Assembly (NCBI GenBank): GCA_964487555.1 | Contig: CAZART010000129.1 | Coordinates: forward strand, 1-14,418 | DNA: 14,418 nt | Reading direction: 5' to 3' | Source: CAZART01 sp964487555 | GTDB lineage: Bacteria; Bacteroidota; Rhodothermia; Rhodothermales; VXPQ01 | In this document: positions 1 to 6,534 of the stretch, in pieces | Layout: each line of letters begins with the position of its first letter | How positions within the stretch are numbered: the first letter of the stretch is position 1 | Made by a program: the position numbers and the translations under genes | The notes under the pieces: model-generated | Seen by the model: the letters and a program-made list of their open reading frames with translations, nothing else | Told to the model about the DNA's origin: nothing | The model's database searches: none

Positions 1-179
1 AACGAAGGACGGCGCAGCCCACGTCGAGCTGCGTCCTCGCAAAATAGGAAAGAAACCGAACAGGCCCACGATCCATCGCCGCTCGAATCCGCGGATGACG
101 GAAAGCGGAACCGCGCGCCCCTCCCCGTACTCCAATATATATAGCTGATTCAACGCGCCCATCGTCACATCATGTTGCC
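1..179. other. Leader region upstream of the oxidoreductase gene
   Basis: No gene is seen here. Positions 7-36 can fold into an imperfect hairpin: GGAC and GCAGC on the left pair with GCTGC and GTCC on the right, with a three-base bulge. It could be the end of an upstream transcript, but no T-run follows it, so this is weak. An AT-rich patch at about 134-145 (tatatatag) lies some 35-45 bases before the ATG at 180 and is the only promoter-like stretch. I cannot assign a transcription start. Confidence 0.3.
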
Positions 180-1271
180 ATGCCTGTACGGATTTCGCGC
201 CGAACCTTTGCCAAGCGGATGGGATCGGCTGCGGCCGTCCTCGCTTGTCCGAACATCCTCATTCCAAAGCCGAAGCAGAAGCTCGGCGTCGCGCTGGTCG
301 GTCTGGGCCGATACAGCACGGGCCGACTCGCGCCCGGCCTCCAGCTAACGGAGCACTGCGAGCTCCGCGGCATCGTGACCGGATCGCCTGAGAAGATTCC
401 GGTCTGGCAGAACCGTCACGGGATACCGGATCGAAACGTCTACAGCTACGACACGATCGAGGACGTCGCCAATAACGACGATATCGACGTCGTGTACGTC
501 GTTACCCCGCCCGGACTCCACGCGCGCGATGCGATCAAAGCCGCCGAGGCCGGCAAGCACGTGTGGTGCGAGAAGCCCATGGCGATGGATGAAGAAGAGT
601 GCCGGGGCATCATCGACGCGGCAAAGCGCAACCGCGTCCAGTTAACGATCGGATATCGGATGCAGCACGAGCCCAACACGCAGACGATCATCCGGTTTGG
701 CCGAGAAGAGACGTACGGACCCGTCGTCGCCGTGAACACCGGTGCCGGGTACAGCGGTGCGCACCGGGATCCCGACAACTGGAGACGGATCGCGCACCTC
801 GGCGGCGGTGCGCTCTACGACATGGGCGTCTACCCGATCAATGCCGCCCGCTACGCGACCGGAATGGAGCCCGTGGCGGTGATGGGCCGGCAATGGTCCG
901 AGCGCCTCGACATGTACGACGAGGTGGATGAGTTCACGGAGTTCGAGCTGGAATTCCCGAACGGCGTCATCGCGAAAGGCGAGACCAGCTTCGGCAATTC
1001 GACCAACTATCTGGACGTGGAGGGCACGGACGGCTGGTACCGCCTGCGGCCTTTCCAGTCCTACTCCGGCGTGCAGGGCGAGACGAGCGACGGCACGACG
1101 CTCCCGCCGGATCCCCACCACCAACAGGCCCGCCAGATGGACGACGACGCCCTCGCCATCAAAGAGCGCCGCCCCCCGATCGTCCCCGGCGACGAAGGCC
1201 TCGCCGACATCCGAATCGTCAACGCCATCATGGAGTCCTCACGTCAGGGCGGCGAAAGAATTGAGCTATGA
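180..1271 (+). CDS. Tat-exported Gfo/Idh/MocA oxidoreductase, glucose-fructose oxidoreductase-like
   Basis: This is a predicted NAD(P)-dependent sugar or sugar-derivative oxidoreductase of 363 residues. The N-terminus carries a twin-arginine signal (SRRTFAKRMG at 6-15, then a short hydrophobic stretch), so the folded enzyme is probably sent to the periplasm with its cofactor, as for Zymomonas glucose-fructose oxidoreductase. A Rossmann fold follows: GLGRYSTGRL at 41-50 is the dinucleotide-binding turn and CEKPMAMD at 130-137 holds the family's catalytic-site Lys (K132). The C-terminal domain has GYR at 158-160 and GGGALYDMGVYPIN at 208-221, closely matching the glucose-fructose oxidoreductase pattern (GGG-x-L-x-D-x-G-x-Y-x-x-N). 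Length is normal for the family. The ATG at 180 is chosen because the Tat motif starts right after it; no clear Shine-Dalgarno is visible. It stands alone and is convergent with the T9SS-sorted gene. The exact substrate cannot be told. Confidence 0.9.
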   Translation: MPVRISRRTFAKRMGSAAAVLACPNILIPKPKQKLGVALVGLGRYSTGRLAPGLQLTEHCELRGIVTGSPEKIPVWQNRHGIPDRNVYSYDTIEDVANNDDIDVVYVVTPPGLHARDAIKAAEAGKHVWCEKPMAMDEEECRGIIDAAKRNRVQLTIGYRMQHEPNTQTIIRFGREETYGPVVAVNTGAGYSGAHRDPDNWRRIAHLGGGALYDMGVYPINAARYATGMEPVAVMGRQWSERLDMYDEVDEFTEFELEFPNGVIAKGETSFGNSTNYLDVEGTDGWYRLRPFQSYSGVQGETSDGTTLPPDPHHQQARQMDDDALAIKERRPPIVPGDEGLADIRIVNAIMESSRQGGERIEL

Positions 1272-1412
1272 TGGAGAGCGATCGGCGCTGCGACCTGGGC
1301 AGCAGCCGAATAGGTTCGCTCCAGCCAGAATGCCGGGGCGGGATGCAGCGGCACTCGATTGCCCGCGAAAGTGCGTCAGTTGGTACCGGCTGTTCCTGTG
1401 CAGGATGGGGGC

Positions 1413-2333
1413 TTACTTCACGAGCATCATGCGCCGTACGGTCTGAAAATCGCCCGCCTCGATGCGATACAGGTAGAGGCCGCTGGCGAGATCTTCGGCC
1501 TCGAAAGACACGTCGTAGCGTCCCGGCGACTGGATTCGGTCGATGAGCGTTGCGATCTCGCGTCCGAATATATCGAATACGATCAGCCGCACGTGCGCCT
1601 TCGCAGGCAGGTCGTAGGCTATGGTCGTCGCCGGATTGAAAGGATTTGGATAGTTCTGATGCAGCTCGTATGTGCGCGGTAGGTCCTCCGCAGGCTCGTC
1701 GGTCGACACGATCGTGCCTCGGACCAGCGTCAATTCAGATTCCAGCCCGAAAGTGAAGTCCTGCCCGTCGTCGGCGGCGACGCGGTGGACGATCGTGATG
1801 GATTCACCCAGTTCGACTCCAACCACGTCCAGCGCGTCGGCGATCTTACCGAATGTCACGTCGTGGCTGGTCTCCGCACCGGCGTTGCGACTGAGCAGTA
1901 ATTCGGAGAAGTCCTGCGTGAAGGCCTGCCAGTAATATGTCACCGGCTCGCCCTCCGGATCGATACTCTCAGTCCACGTAATCGTGAGCACGGTCGATGG
2001 ATCGAGCGGCGCACCGGTGGGGCCACCTCCGACGACGATTTCGGCGCCGTCGGCCGGCTCGGTGATCACCGGCGCCGATGGCGGAATGTTTACTATGCCG
2101 GACGCGGCGGCGACCTGGTGGGCGAAGCCGACTCCGAGAATGAACGCGTCTCCAAAAGCGCGTCCGGCAAAGGCCTGACCGATCGTACTTTGAAGACGGA
2201 CAGCGTCATTCTCGGCTTGACCGGCACCGGCGCCGACGACGCTCGCTGCCATACGAACCTCTTGAGCCCGCACCTCTAAAATACCCAGTGCCAGAATGAC
2301 GACGACGAGAATACTGCGTCGAAAACGTTCCAT
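1413..2333 (-). CDS. Exported protein with T9SS type A C-terminal sorting domain
   Basis: This 306-residue secreted or surface-attached protein has unknown activity. Residues 1-23 form a signal peptide with likely cleavage at VRA/QE. Residues about 30-73 (TIGQAFAGRAFGDAFILGVGF) resemble a short glycine-rich segment common in exported proteins of these phyla. Residues 85-205 look like an Ig/fibronectin III-type beta-sandwich (PSAPVITEPADGAEI, then a TITWTESIDPEGEPVTYYWQ-like strand pair). The last ~85 residues are a type A sorting domain: ELHQNYPNPFNPATTIAYDL at 223-242, FDIFGREI at 253-260, SGLYLYRI at 284-291, and a basic end RRMMLVK. In T9SS biology this domain directs passage through the outer membrane and is then removed. 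The gene starts 31 bp after the stop of the 768-aa gene and is probably cotranscribed with it. The pair may form one surface structure, which is an inference from spacing. Confidence 0.85.
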   Translation of the reverse strand: MERFRRSILVVVILALGILEVRAQEVRMAASVVGAGAGQAENDAVRLQSTIGQAFAGRAFGDAFILGVGFAHQVAAASGIVNIPPSAPVITEPADGAEIVVGGGPTGAPLDPSTVLTITWTESIDPEGEPVTYYWQAFTQDFSELLLSRNAGAETSHDVTFGKIADALDVVGVELGESITIVHRVAADDGQDFTFGLESELTLVRGTIVSTDEPAEDLPRTYELHQNYPNPFNPATTIAYDLPAKAHVRLIVFDIFGREIATLIDRIQSPGRYDVSFEAEDLASGLYLYRIEAGDFQTVRRMMLVK

Positions 2334-2364
2334 GGTCGGTAGTCGCGTTGCGGTAAGAGGATGC

Positions 2365-4671
2365 TCAAGGACGGCCGACGACCTGGATGTAGAATCCGTT
2401 GTCCACGTAAATGAAGCCCGACTCGTTATCCGCGATGCGCATGATTGCTACGTCGGCCTGCGTTTCATCCACCTGAACCGTTGCGAGGAGCGGATCTTCC
2501 ACCGTTTTGGGCGTGACGATGGCCGATGCACCGTCGGGCAGTTCGCGCAGGAAGAGAACCTGGTACCGACCGGCGCCTGCGGTCCGCGTAATGTCGCAGC
2601 CGAAGCTGGCTTCGATCGAGCCGTCTTCGCGCACGCTCGCCCATGCGTAAATCACATTATCGACGTACTGGCCACCCGGCGGCGGTGCGACGTCCTCTCC
2701 CAGCTCGTCCTCCACCGTCATGTTGCCGGTGGAGGCCGACCCGGTAAGATCGACCCGGAACACGGGGGAAAACTGGTTGTCCGCCACGATGAATTCCGCT
2801 TCGGCGTCGTTCTCGCTTTCGAGGCCGATCAACACTCCTATCGCGTCGTTGGCGCCGAGAATCAGGTCACTGCTCGGCAATGCCGGATCCGATCGGATGA
2901 TGCCGTCGTCACCGAAGAGGGCATCGACGCCGGCCCCGCCCAGGATCAGGTCTGCTTCGTCTTCGGGATGCGTGACGTGGAGCGCGCCGTCCGGAGCAGT
3001 TGTGCCGATGCCGACGCCGCCCGCGGCTTTGATCAGGAACTGATTCTCGTTTGTCGACTCGAAGGGACTTCCCTCGCCGTCCGACCAGACGAATGTGCCG
3101 TTGTGAAGGGCTTCGGCGCGCCGTCCGGCGGCGAAGCTGGATCGTCCCGACGCGACGTTGTCGGAACCGCCTGCGACGGTGCTATAGCTGCCGCTCGCGA
3201 TATTGTCTTCCCCGCCACCGACCGTTGCCGCCTCACCGATCGCCCGGTTGTTATTTCCCCCACCGACGCTGGCGCTGGTACCGTCGCCTCCACCAGCGGC
3301 GGTATTGTTACGGCCGCCGGCGACGGTATCGAAGCTCGTCAGCGCCTCGTTTAATTGACCACCACCGATCGTGGCGCCAGAACCTTCGACCAGGTTGCCG
3401 CGACCTCCCCCGATGGTAGCGTAGTTGTTAGCGGCGATGTTTGCCTCCTCGTTGTCCTCCCCAAGTGTGCCGCCTCCACCGCCGCCTCCGATCGCCACGC
3501 CCACAGGTACGCCTCCCTCGTTTCTTAACATCTCTACCCGATTGGCGCGGTGTCCTGCAACCAGATTTGGCGCGTCGAACTCGCTGACCGCCGGTTCGAG
3601 CCGCAAAGCCGGTACGGCGTTTACTCTGAATTCGAGCGGTGCATTGATCGTCGTTCCCAGGAAATTCTCCGGCGTGATGTCACTGTTGCCGGTCAGCTCC
3701 CAGGCGTTCACGGCATTGTTGCCGCCGCCGCCCGATGCCGCCGTTTCCTGGACGGTTCCGTCGGGAAACATGAATCCCCCCGTGGTCGATTGGATCATGC
3801 CGGCTACACTCAGCGCCTGCTCAGGCGTACTCGTCCCGATTCCTACACCGCCTTCAGCGCGGATGAGGAACTGATGGTCGCCGGTAGAAACGAGGGAATC
3901 CTCGGGAATCGAGCTGTCGTTCCAGACGAACGTGCCGGTGTGCAGTGCGCGGGCCCGGTGTCCACCGGCGAATGCATATATTCCTCGCGCCTCGTTCCTT
4001 CGTCCGCCGGGAACGGTTGACCAGTCGCCTGTAGCGGCATTGGCTTCGCCCCCGCCCACGGTGGGCCGAATACCATTCGTCGAATTGTCCAGACCGCCGC
4101 CGATTACGGAATAACCTCCCTCCGCTGTGTTCCTGGCGCCTCCCCCGATCGTAGCGCCGACCGCAGCCACTGTGTTGTCCAATCCGCCGCTGATTGTGGC
4201 TAGTGCGGCGTCGTTCTCCAGGTCGTTTATTCCCACAACGACGCTCGAGGGATTACCGCTCTCGTCGGTCGTGAATCGGACGCCGCGCGTGGCGAGCGAA
4301 TAGGGCGACGCCGTCAGCTTAATCCGGCGGAGCTCGGCTCCGCCGTCCACCGTCACCCCTAAGTACAGTATATTGTCGAACGCAACGGCGCGGAGAGATT
4401 CTTCGCGTCCCAGTTCCACCGAGAAGACGCCGTCTATGACTATGACACCCGCTTGCGATTCCGTCCAAACCGCGCTCTCGTCGGTGAAGCCGGTGTAGAG
4501 CCGGAAGGTGAGATCGACCGATCTGTCAACCGGGTTGCCGTCGGAATTGGTAAGGAATCCCTGATAGGAGATCGTCTGCGGCGACTGCGCCGTCGCAGTG
4601 GAGCAGAACGCGGTCAGCATCAACGAAACAAGGAGGATGCCGCCGGGAGTAACACGCGTGATTCGTTTCAT
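2365..4671 (-). CDS. Large exported surface protein with two YadA-head-like repeat modules
   Basis: This is a 768-residue protein with a signal peptide (cleavage likely near TATAQ, residue 29). Residues 31-130 form an N-terminal domain of the kind that opens many head-repeat proteins (TISYQGFLTNSDGNPVD, ending LTASPYSLAT). Two similar modules follow, at about 156-290 and 416-566. Each is a run of ~15-residue left-handed-coil repeats of the form ATIGGGxxNxAxGxYS, then a conserved cap (GTFVW at 246-250 and 525-529; QFLI then GGVGIGT at 274-280 and 551-557). A linker at 291-415 includes a run of seven glycines at 395-401. The C-terminus (about 645-768) looks like a beta-sandwich domain (VIYAWASVREDGSIEASFG). 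There is no YadA beta-barrel anchor and no T9SS sorting domain, so attachment is unclear. The repeats suggest a trimeric fibre or adhesin. The function is inferred from architecture only. Confidence 0.85.
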   Translation of the reverse strand: MKRITRVTPGGILLVSLMLTAFCSTATAQSPQTISYQGFLTNSDGNPVDRSVDLTFRLYTGFTDESAVWTESQAGVIVIDGVFSVELGREESLRAVAFDNILYLGVTVDGGAELRRIKLTASPYSLATRGVRFTTDESGNPSSVVVGINDLENDAALATISGGLDNTVAAVGATIGGGARNTAEGGYSVIGGGLDNSTNGIRPTVGGGEANAATGDWSTVPGGRRNEARGIYAFAGGHRARALHTGTFVWNDSSIPEDSLVSTGDHQFLIRAEGGVGIGTSTPEQALSVAGMIQSTTGGFMFPDGTVQETAASGGGGNNAVNAWELTGNSDITPENFLGTTINAPLEFRVNAVPALRLEPAVSEFDAPNLVAGHRANRVEMLRNEGGVPVGVAIGGGGGGGTLGEDNEEANIAANNYATIGGGRGNLVEGSGATIGGGQLNEALTSFDTVAGGRNNTAAGGGDGTSASVGGGNNNRAIGEAATVGGGEDNIASGSYSTVAGGSDNVASGRSSFAAGRRAEALHNGTFVWSDGEGSPFESTNENQFLIKAAGGVGIGTTAPDGALHVTHPEDEADLILGGAGVDALFGDDGIIRSDPALPSSDLILGANDAIGVLIGLESENDAEAEFIVADNQFSPVFRVDLTGSASTGNMTVEDELGEDVAPPPGGQYVDNVIYAWASVREDGSIEASFGCDITRTAGAGRYQVLFLRELPDGASAIVTPKTVEDPLLATVQVDETQADVAIMRIADNESGFIYVDNGFYIQVVGRP
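2974..3426 (-). repeat. Second head-repeat module (coding)
   Basis: Residues 416-566 of the same protein. Six or seven units are visible (TIGGGRGN, TIGGGQLN, TVAGGRNN, SVGGGNNN, TVGGGEDN, TVAGGSDN, FAAGRRAE), then the cap HNGTFVWSD and AGGVGIGTTAPDGALHV. Order and spacing parallel the first module, so an internal duplication is likely. Confidence 0.8.
3802..4206 (-). repeat. First head-repeat module (coding)
   Basis: Residues 156-290 of the 768-aa protein. Six units of about 15 residues are visible (TISGGLDN, TIGGGARN, VIGGGLDN, TVGGGEAN, TVPGGRRN, FAGGHRAR), followed by the cap HTGTFVWND and the segment EGGVGIGTSTPEQALSV. Confidence 0.8.
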
Positions 4672-4712
4672 AGGAGATCGATGATCTTCGCATGGTGTTG
4701 CCTCTCATCTTT

Positions 4713-4925
4713 CTATCGCAAACGCGGCGTTAAAGGGATCATCTCCTCGAGATATCCGTGCCGCATCACCTTGAACAGCCGGTCGCCGTCCTCATGAAAG
4801 CGATCGTAGCTCAGCTCGTTCATCATCCAGTGCAGAATGAAAAAGCTGCACGCCAGCCCGAATACATTGATAAAGGCATAGCCCTTCTGCCGCCGGATAT
4901 ACCGAACGACCGTGTTTTGAGACAC
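4713..4925 (-). pseudogene. Remnant N-terminus of an FtsX/MacB-type ABC transporter permease
   Basis: About 70 residues match the start of the large FtsX-like permeases of Bacteroidota and relatives. RRQKGYAFINVFGLA leads into the first membrane segment, followed by NELSYDRFHEDGDRLFKVMR. In intact members the segment usually reads FGLAIGLAC or similar; here it is FGLAC, consistent with a small deletion between two GLA repeats. Homology stops about 15 residues after the DRLFKV motif and a stop follows, so the MacB periplasmic domain and three membrane segments are missing. The apparent start is a GTG that is probably fortuitous. The fragment lies directly upstream of the 768-aa gene in the same orientation but is unlikely to encode a working transporter. 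Confidence 0.75.
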
Positions 4926-4972
4926 GAGGGCCGCGAAGCGGACCGACTGACGGACCGAAGCGAAGCGAAGTA

Positions 4973-5027
4973 ATAACGGTCCTGAACCCCGCCGGATTTC
5001 GCCGACGTGCCCGTCATCGGGCCGCCG
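4973..5027. repeat. Copy A of a 55-bp dispersed repeat with a conserved hairpin
   Basis: This segment aligns directly with 11955-12008. The first 22 bases differ at one position and the last 20 are identical (TGCCCGTCATCGGGCCGCCG). The middle 12-13 bases differ, with a one-base length change. The identical part contains the perfect hairpin GCCCG-TCAT-CGGGC. On the minus strand both copies could encode GGPMTGT, after which the indel shifts the frame. Its function is unknown. It could be a shared gene-end fragment or a small non-coding repeat. Confidence 0.65.
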
Positions 5028-5246
5028 CCTGCCGGAGTGGAATATTCCTCATCCGTTCAGGCGCGCAAACGAATTGCTCGGCAATGTGTCCGCGATTAAG
5101 TTGCCCTGCGCAAGGGTCGTATCCAAGCGGATGAATACGTGAAGACGCACAAGATGGTGTTCATAAAATAGCGTCAAACGATGCCTCGCCCTCGGCCTTG
5201 TCAGGAATGAATTCGAGGCGCGGCACGCATCGGATCAAGGAGCACG
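5028..5246. other. Non-coding or decayed stretch before the membrane protein gene
   Basis: No convincing gene is seen. A short open stretch on the plus strand at 5100-5171 reads VALRKGRIQADEYVKTHKMV and then ends at a TAG. Its composition looks protein-like, but I do not recognise it and it has no start codon of its own. It may be another gene fragment in this degraded zone. Confidence 0.3.
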
Positions 5247-5309
5247 ATGACGAAGCGATACGTCGGCCAATCCGGAGGACCACATCAATGCAGCGAAGCA
5301 AACGGTTAG
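5247..5309 (+). CDS. Possible 20-aa leader peptide
   Basis: ATG at 5247 is preceded by AAGGAG at 5237-5242, one of the best ribosome-binding sites in the window, with four bases between. It opens a 20-codon frame (MTKRYVGQSGGPHQCSEANG) that stops at 5309, ten bases before the next start. Its stop overlaps the ribosome-binding site of the next gene, an arrangement compatible with translational coupling. It could equally be a chance ORF or a gene remnant. Confidence 0.3.
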   Translation: MTKRYVGQSGGPHQCSEANG

Positions 5310-5319
5310 AAGGTAGCCA

Positions 5320-5889
5320 ATGAGCGACTACACATTTTGGGAGAAGGTCGACATAATGAACATGAACGACTCGAGTTGGCAGCCGACCACGTCATTCGGC
5401 TGGCTGGTCAAGCAGCCCGTCAACTACGCCTCCACATCCTACAACTCCAGAACGAGGGGCACGTCGGTAGACAGGGGCTATAGCGCGGGCAACCCAGGCG
5501 GCAGCGTTCTCGACGGCTTTGTTGCTATGAGTATGTGGTTTGTCGATCACATCTGGCCGCTCAGGGCCTTAGCAAACGCCGGGATGTGGCTAGCGGACTC
5601 ATCGCGAATCTGGAAGTTGAACGGTCCCGTCGCCGGTGTAGGGGCCTGCTTCTTCATGGGAATGGCCGCCGGTCCGGAAGCGGAGTGGTCCTGGCTGAGC
5701 GTGCTGGCTGCGGACATCGCCGGAGCCCACTCGTCGCTCCTCATCCTTGGCATCGGCGCAGTTGCCGGCTGGTTCACGTTACCGGCATTTGGAGGGCTGC
5801 TCGTGATCACCGTCGCGTTTATAGGCATGGCGATCGAAGTCGCACTGATCTGCGGGGTCCTGTACATCGCCTGGCTCTTTCTCCGTTAG
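5320..5889 (+). CDS. Hypothetical membrane protein
   Basis: This 189-residue protein matches no family I know. Residues 1-65 are polar and rich in Ser, Thr, Asn, Tyr and Trp, with no signal peptide. Residues 66-100 are moderately hydrophobic and rich in Trp and Met. From 101 onward there are probably three membrane segments: about 101-118 (GPVAGVGACFFMGMAAG), 137-156 (LLILGIGAVAGWF) and 158-187 (a long hydrophobic run ending YIAWLFLR). The ATG at 5320 is supported by AGAAGG at 5308-5313. The gene has a full frame, a good start and a membrane-compatible pattern, so it may be real although fragments lie on both sides. The 20-codon frame just upstream may be its leader. The polar N-terminus would probably sit in the cytoplasm. 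Confidence 0.55.
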   Translation: MSDYTFWEKVDIMNMNDSSWQPTTSFGWLVKQPVNYASTSYNSRTRGTSVDRGYSAGNPGGSVLDGFVAMSMWFVDHIWPLRALANAGMWLADSSRIWKLNGPVAGVGACFFMGMAAGPEAEWSWLSVLAADIAGAHSSLLILGIGAVAGWFTLPAFGGLLVITVAFIGMAIEVALICGVLYIAWLFLR

Positions 5890-5951
5890 CGGTCTTCGGC
5901 AAAACGTAATATGACGCTCTGCGGCGGGCGGAAGAATAAAGGGCCTCTTGA

Positions 5952-6272
5952 GTAGCGGAGCACACGGTTTGCGGCGGCTGCTACTCCTTCGCCCTCGTCG
6001 GCACCGATCGCGCTACGAGGGAGATTTTTGGCAGCGTCTGCTACGGTGCGGGCCGTGCGATGAGCCGTCGCCAGGCCAATAAGACGGCCGGCAACCCCAA
6101 CATCTATCGCGAGCTCGCCGACCGAGGCATCATCGTTCGCAGCGACAGCCCCAGCACGATGAAGGAAGAGGTCCCGGAGACCTACAGAGACGTCCGCCTC
6201 GTCGTCGATACGTGCGAATGCGCGCGGATCTCCAAAACGGTAGCACGTTTGAGGCCGCTGGTTTGCGTTAAT
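5952..6272 (+). pseudogene. rtcB: Remnant C-terminus of RNA ligase RtcB
   Basis: About 105 codons encode the last part of RtcB, the GTP-dependent 3'-phosphate RNA ligase. Recognisable pieces are SFALVGTDRATREIFGS, then VCYGAGRAMSRRQANKT, ELADRGIIVRSDSP, EEVPETYRDVRLVVDTC and ISKTVARLRPL. In active RtcB the second piece reads C-H-G-A-G-R, whose His carries the guanylate. Here it is Tyr (codon TAC at 6042-6044), so the remnant lacks the nucleophile. The frame is closed on the left by a TGA at 5949-5951, and everything N-terminal, including most metal ligands, is missing. The usual C-terminal V-x-K-G ending is replaced by VCVNE, running straight into antisense kinase sequence. Many ATG-initiated predictions would call 6060-6323 a gene; it is not a plausible one. 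Confidence 0.85.
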
Positions 6273-6278
6273 GAGTGT

Positions 6279-6419
6279 GTCCTCGACATACTCCATCACC
6301 AAATAAGGCTGCCCGTCCTGTGACATGCCGCCGTCGAGAAGCCCGGCGATGCTGGAATGTTGAAGGTGCGCGAGGATCTGCAGTTCTACGCGGAAGCGGG
6401 CCACGACTTCGGCGGAGCT
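6279..6419 (-). pseudogene. Fragment of a PknB-type Ser/Thr protein kinase domain
   Basis: Forty-seven codons on the minus strand match the centre of the N-lobe of a bacterial Ser/Thr kinase. AEVVARFRVELQILAHLQH is the alpha-C helix region, SIAGLLDGGMSQDGQPYLV covers beta-4 and beta-5, and MEYVED is the hinge. The glycine-rich loop and VAIK lysine upstream, and the HRD and DFG motifs downstream, are all absent, so no kinase can be made. After the hinge the frame passes without a stop into antisense of the RtcB remnant, which creates a misleading 172-codon ORF. The two truncated 3' ends therefore meet at about 6272-6279. Confidence 0.85.
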
Positions 6420-6434
6420 AGTTTCGCAATTCCG

Positions 6435-6488
6435 TCATGCCGCGTCGAGAATATGCTGAACGTAAATCAAATCACGCGGCTCGCTCAT
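6435..6488 (-). pseudogene. N-terminal fragment of a HepT-like (DUF86) toxin
   Basis: An ATG at 6488 opens MSEPRDLIYVQHILDA and then stops at 6435. This resembles the first helix of HepT/DUF86 HEPN ribonucleases, which begin with RDLxYLxHILDAI-type sequences. The RX4-6H active site lies farther on and is missing. The start overlaps the end of the MNT-like fragment by 17 bases in another frame, as is usual for coupled MNT-HepT pairs, and that supports the assignment. Confidence 0.6.
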
Positions 6489-6534
6489 AGACGACACGTG
6501 CATCCCGGAGCGCCTGCTCGCGAATGTGTGGGCG
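6472..6534 (-). pseudogene. C-terminal fragment of an MNT-like nucleotidyltransferase antitoxin
   Basis: About twenty codons (PHIREQALRDARVVYERAA, then stop) resemble the end of minimal nucleotidyltransferases that act as antitoxins to HepT toxins. The final helix typically reads LPxxIRExALRExVVVYE. The catalytic GSxxR and DxD motifs are missing. The evidence is the short motif plus the overlap with the HepT-like start. Its other end runs into the start of the plus-strand ribbon-helix-helix gene, which marks a breakpoint near 6532-6537. Confidence 0.5.

Noticed and set aside
2296..3354. 352-codon plus-strand frame opposite the head-repeat gene
   Set aside because: The opposite strand encodes a protein with clear repeats and signal peptide; the plus frame has no recognisable domain and spans the boundary of two real genes.
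2974..4206. Repeat runs considered as a CRISPR array
   Set aside because: The units are about 45 bases, vary in sequence, stay in frame and encode head repeats; there are no constant repeats with unique spacers and no cas genes.
5886..6404. 172-codon minus-strand frame taken as one gene
   Set aside because: Only its first ~42 residues are kinase-like; the rest is antisense of the RtcB remnant.
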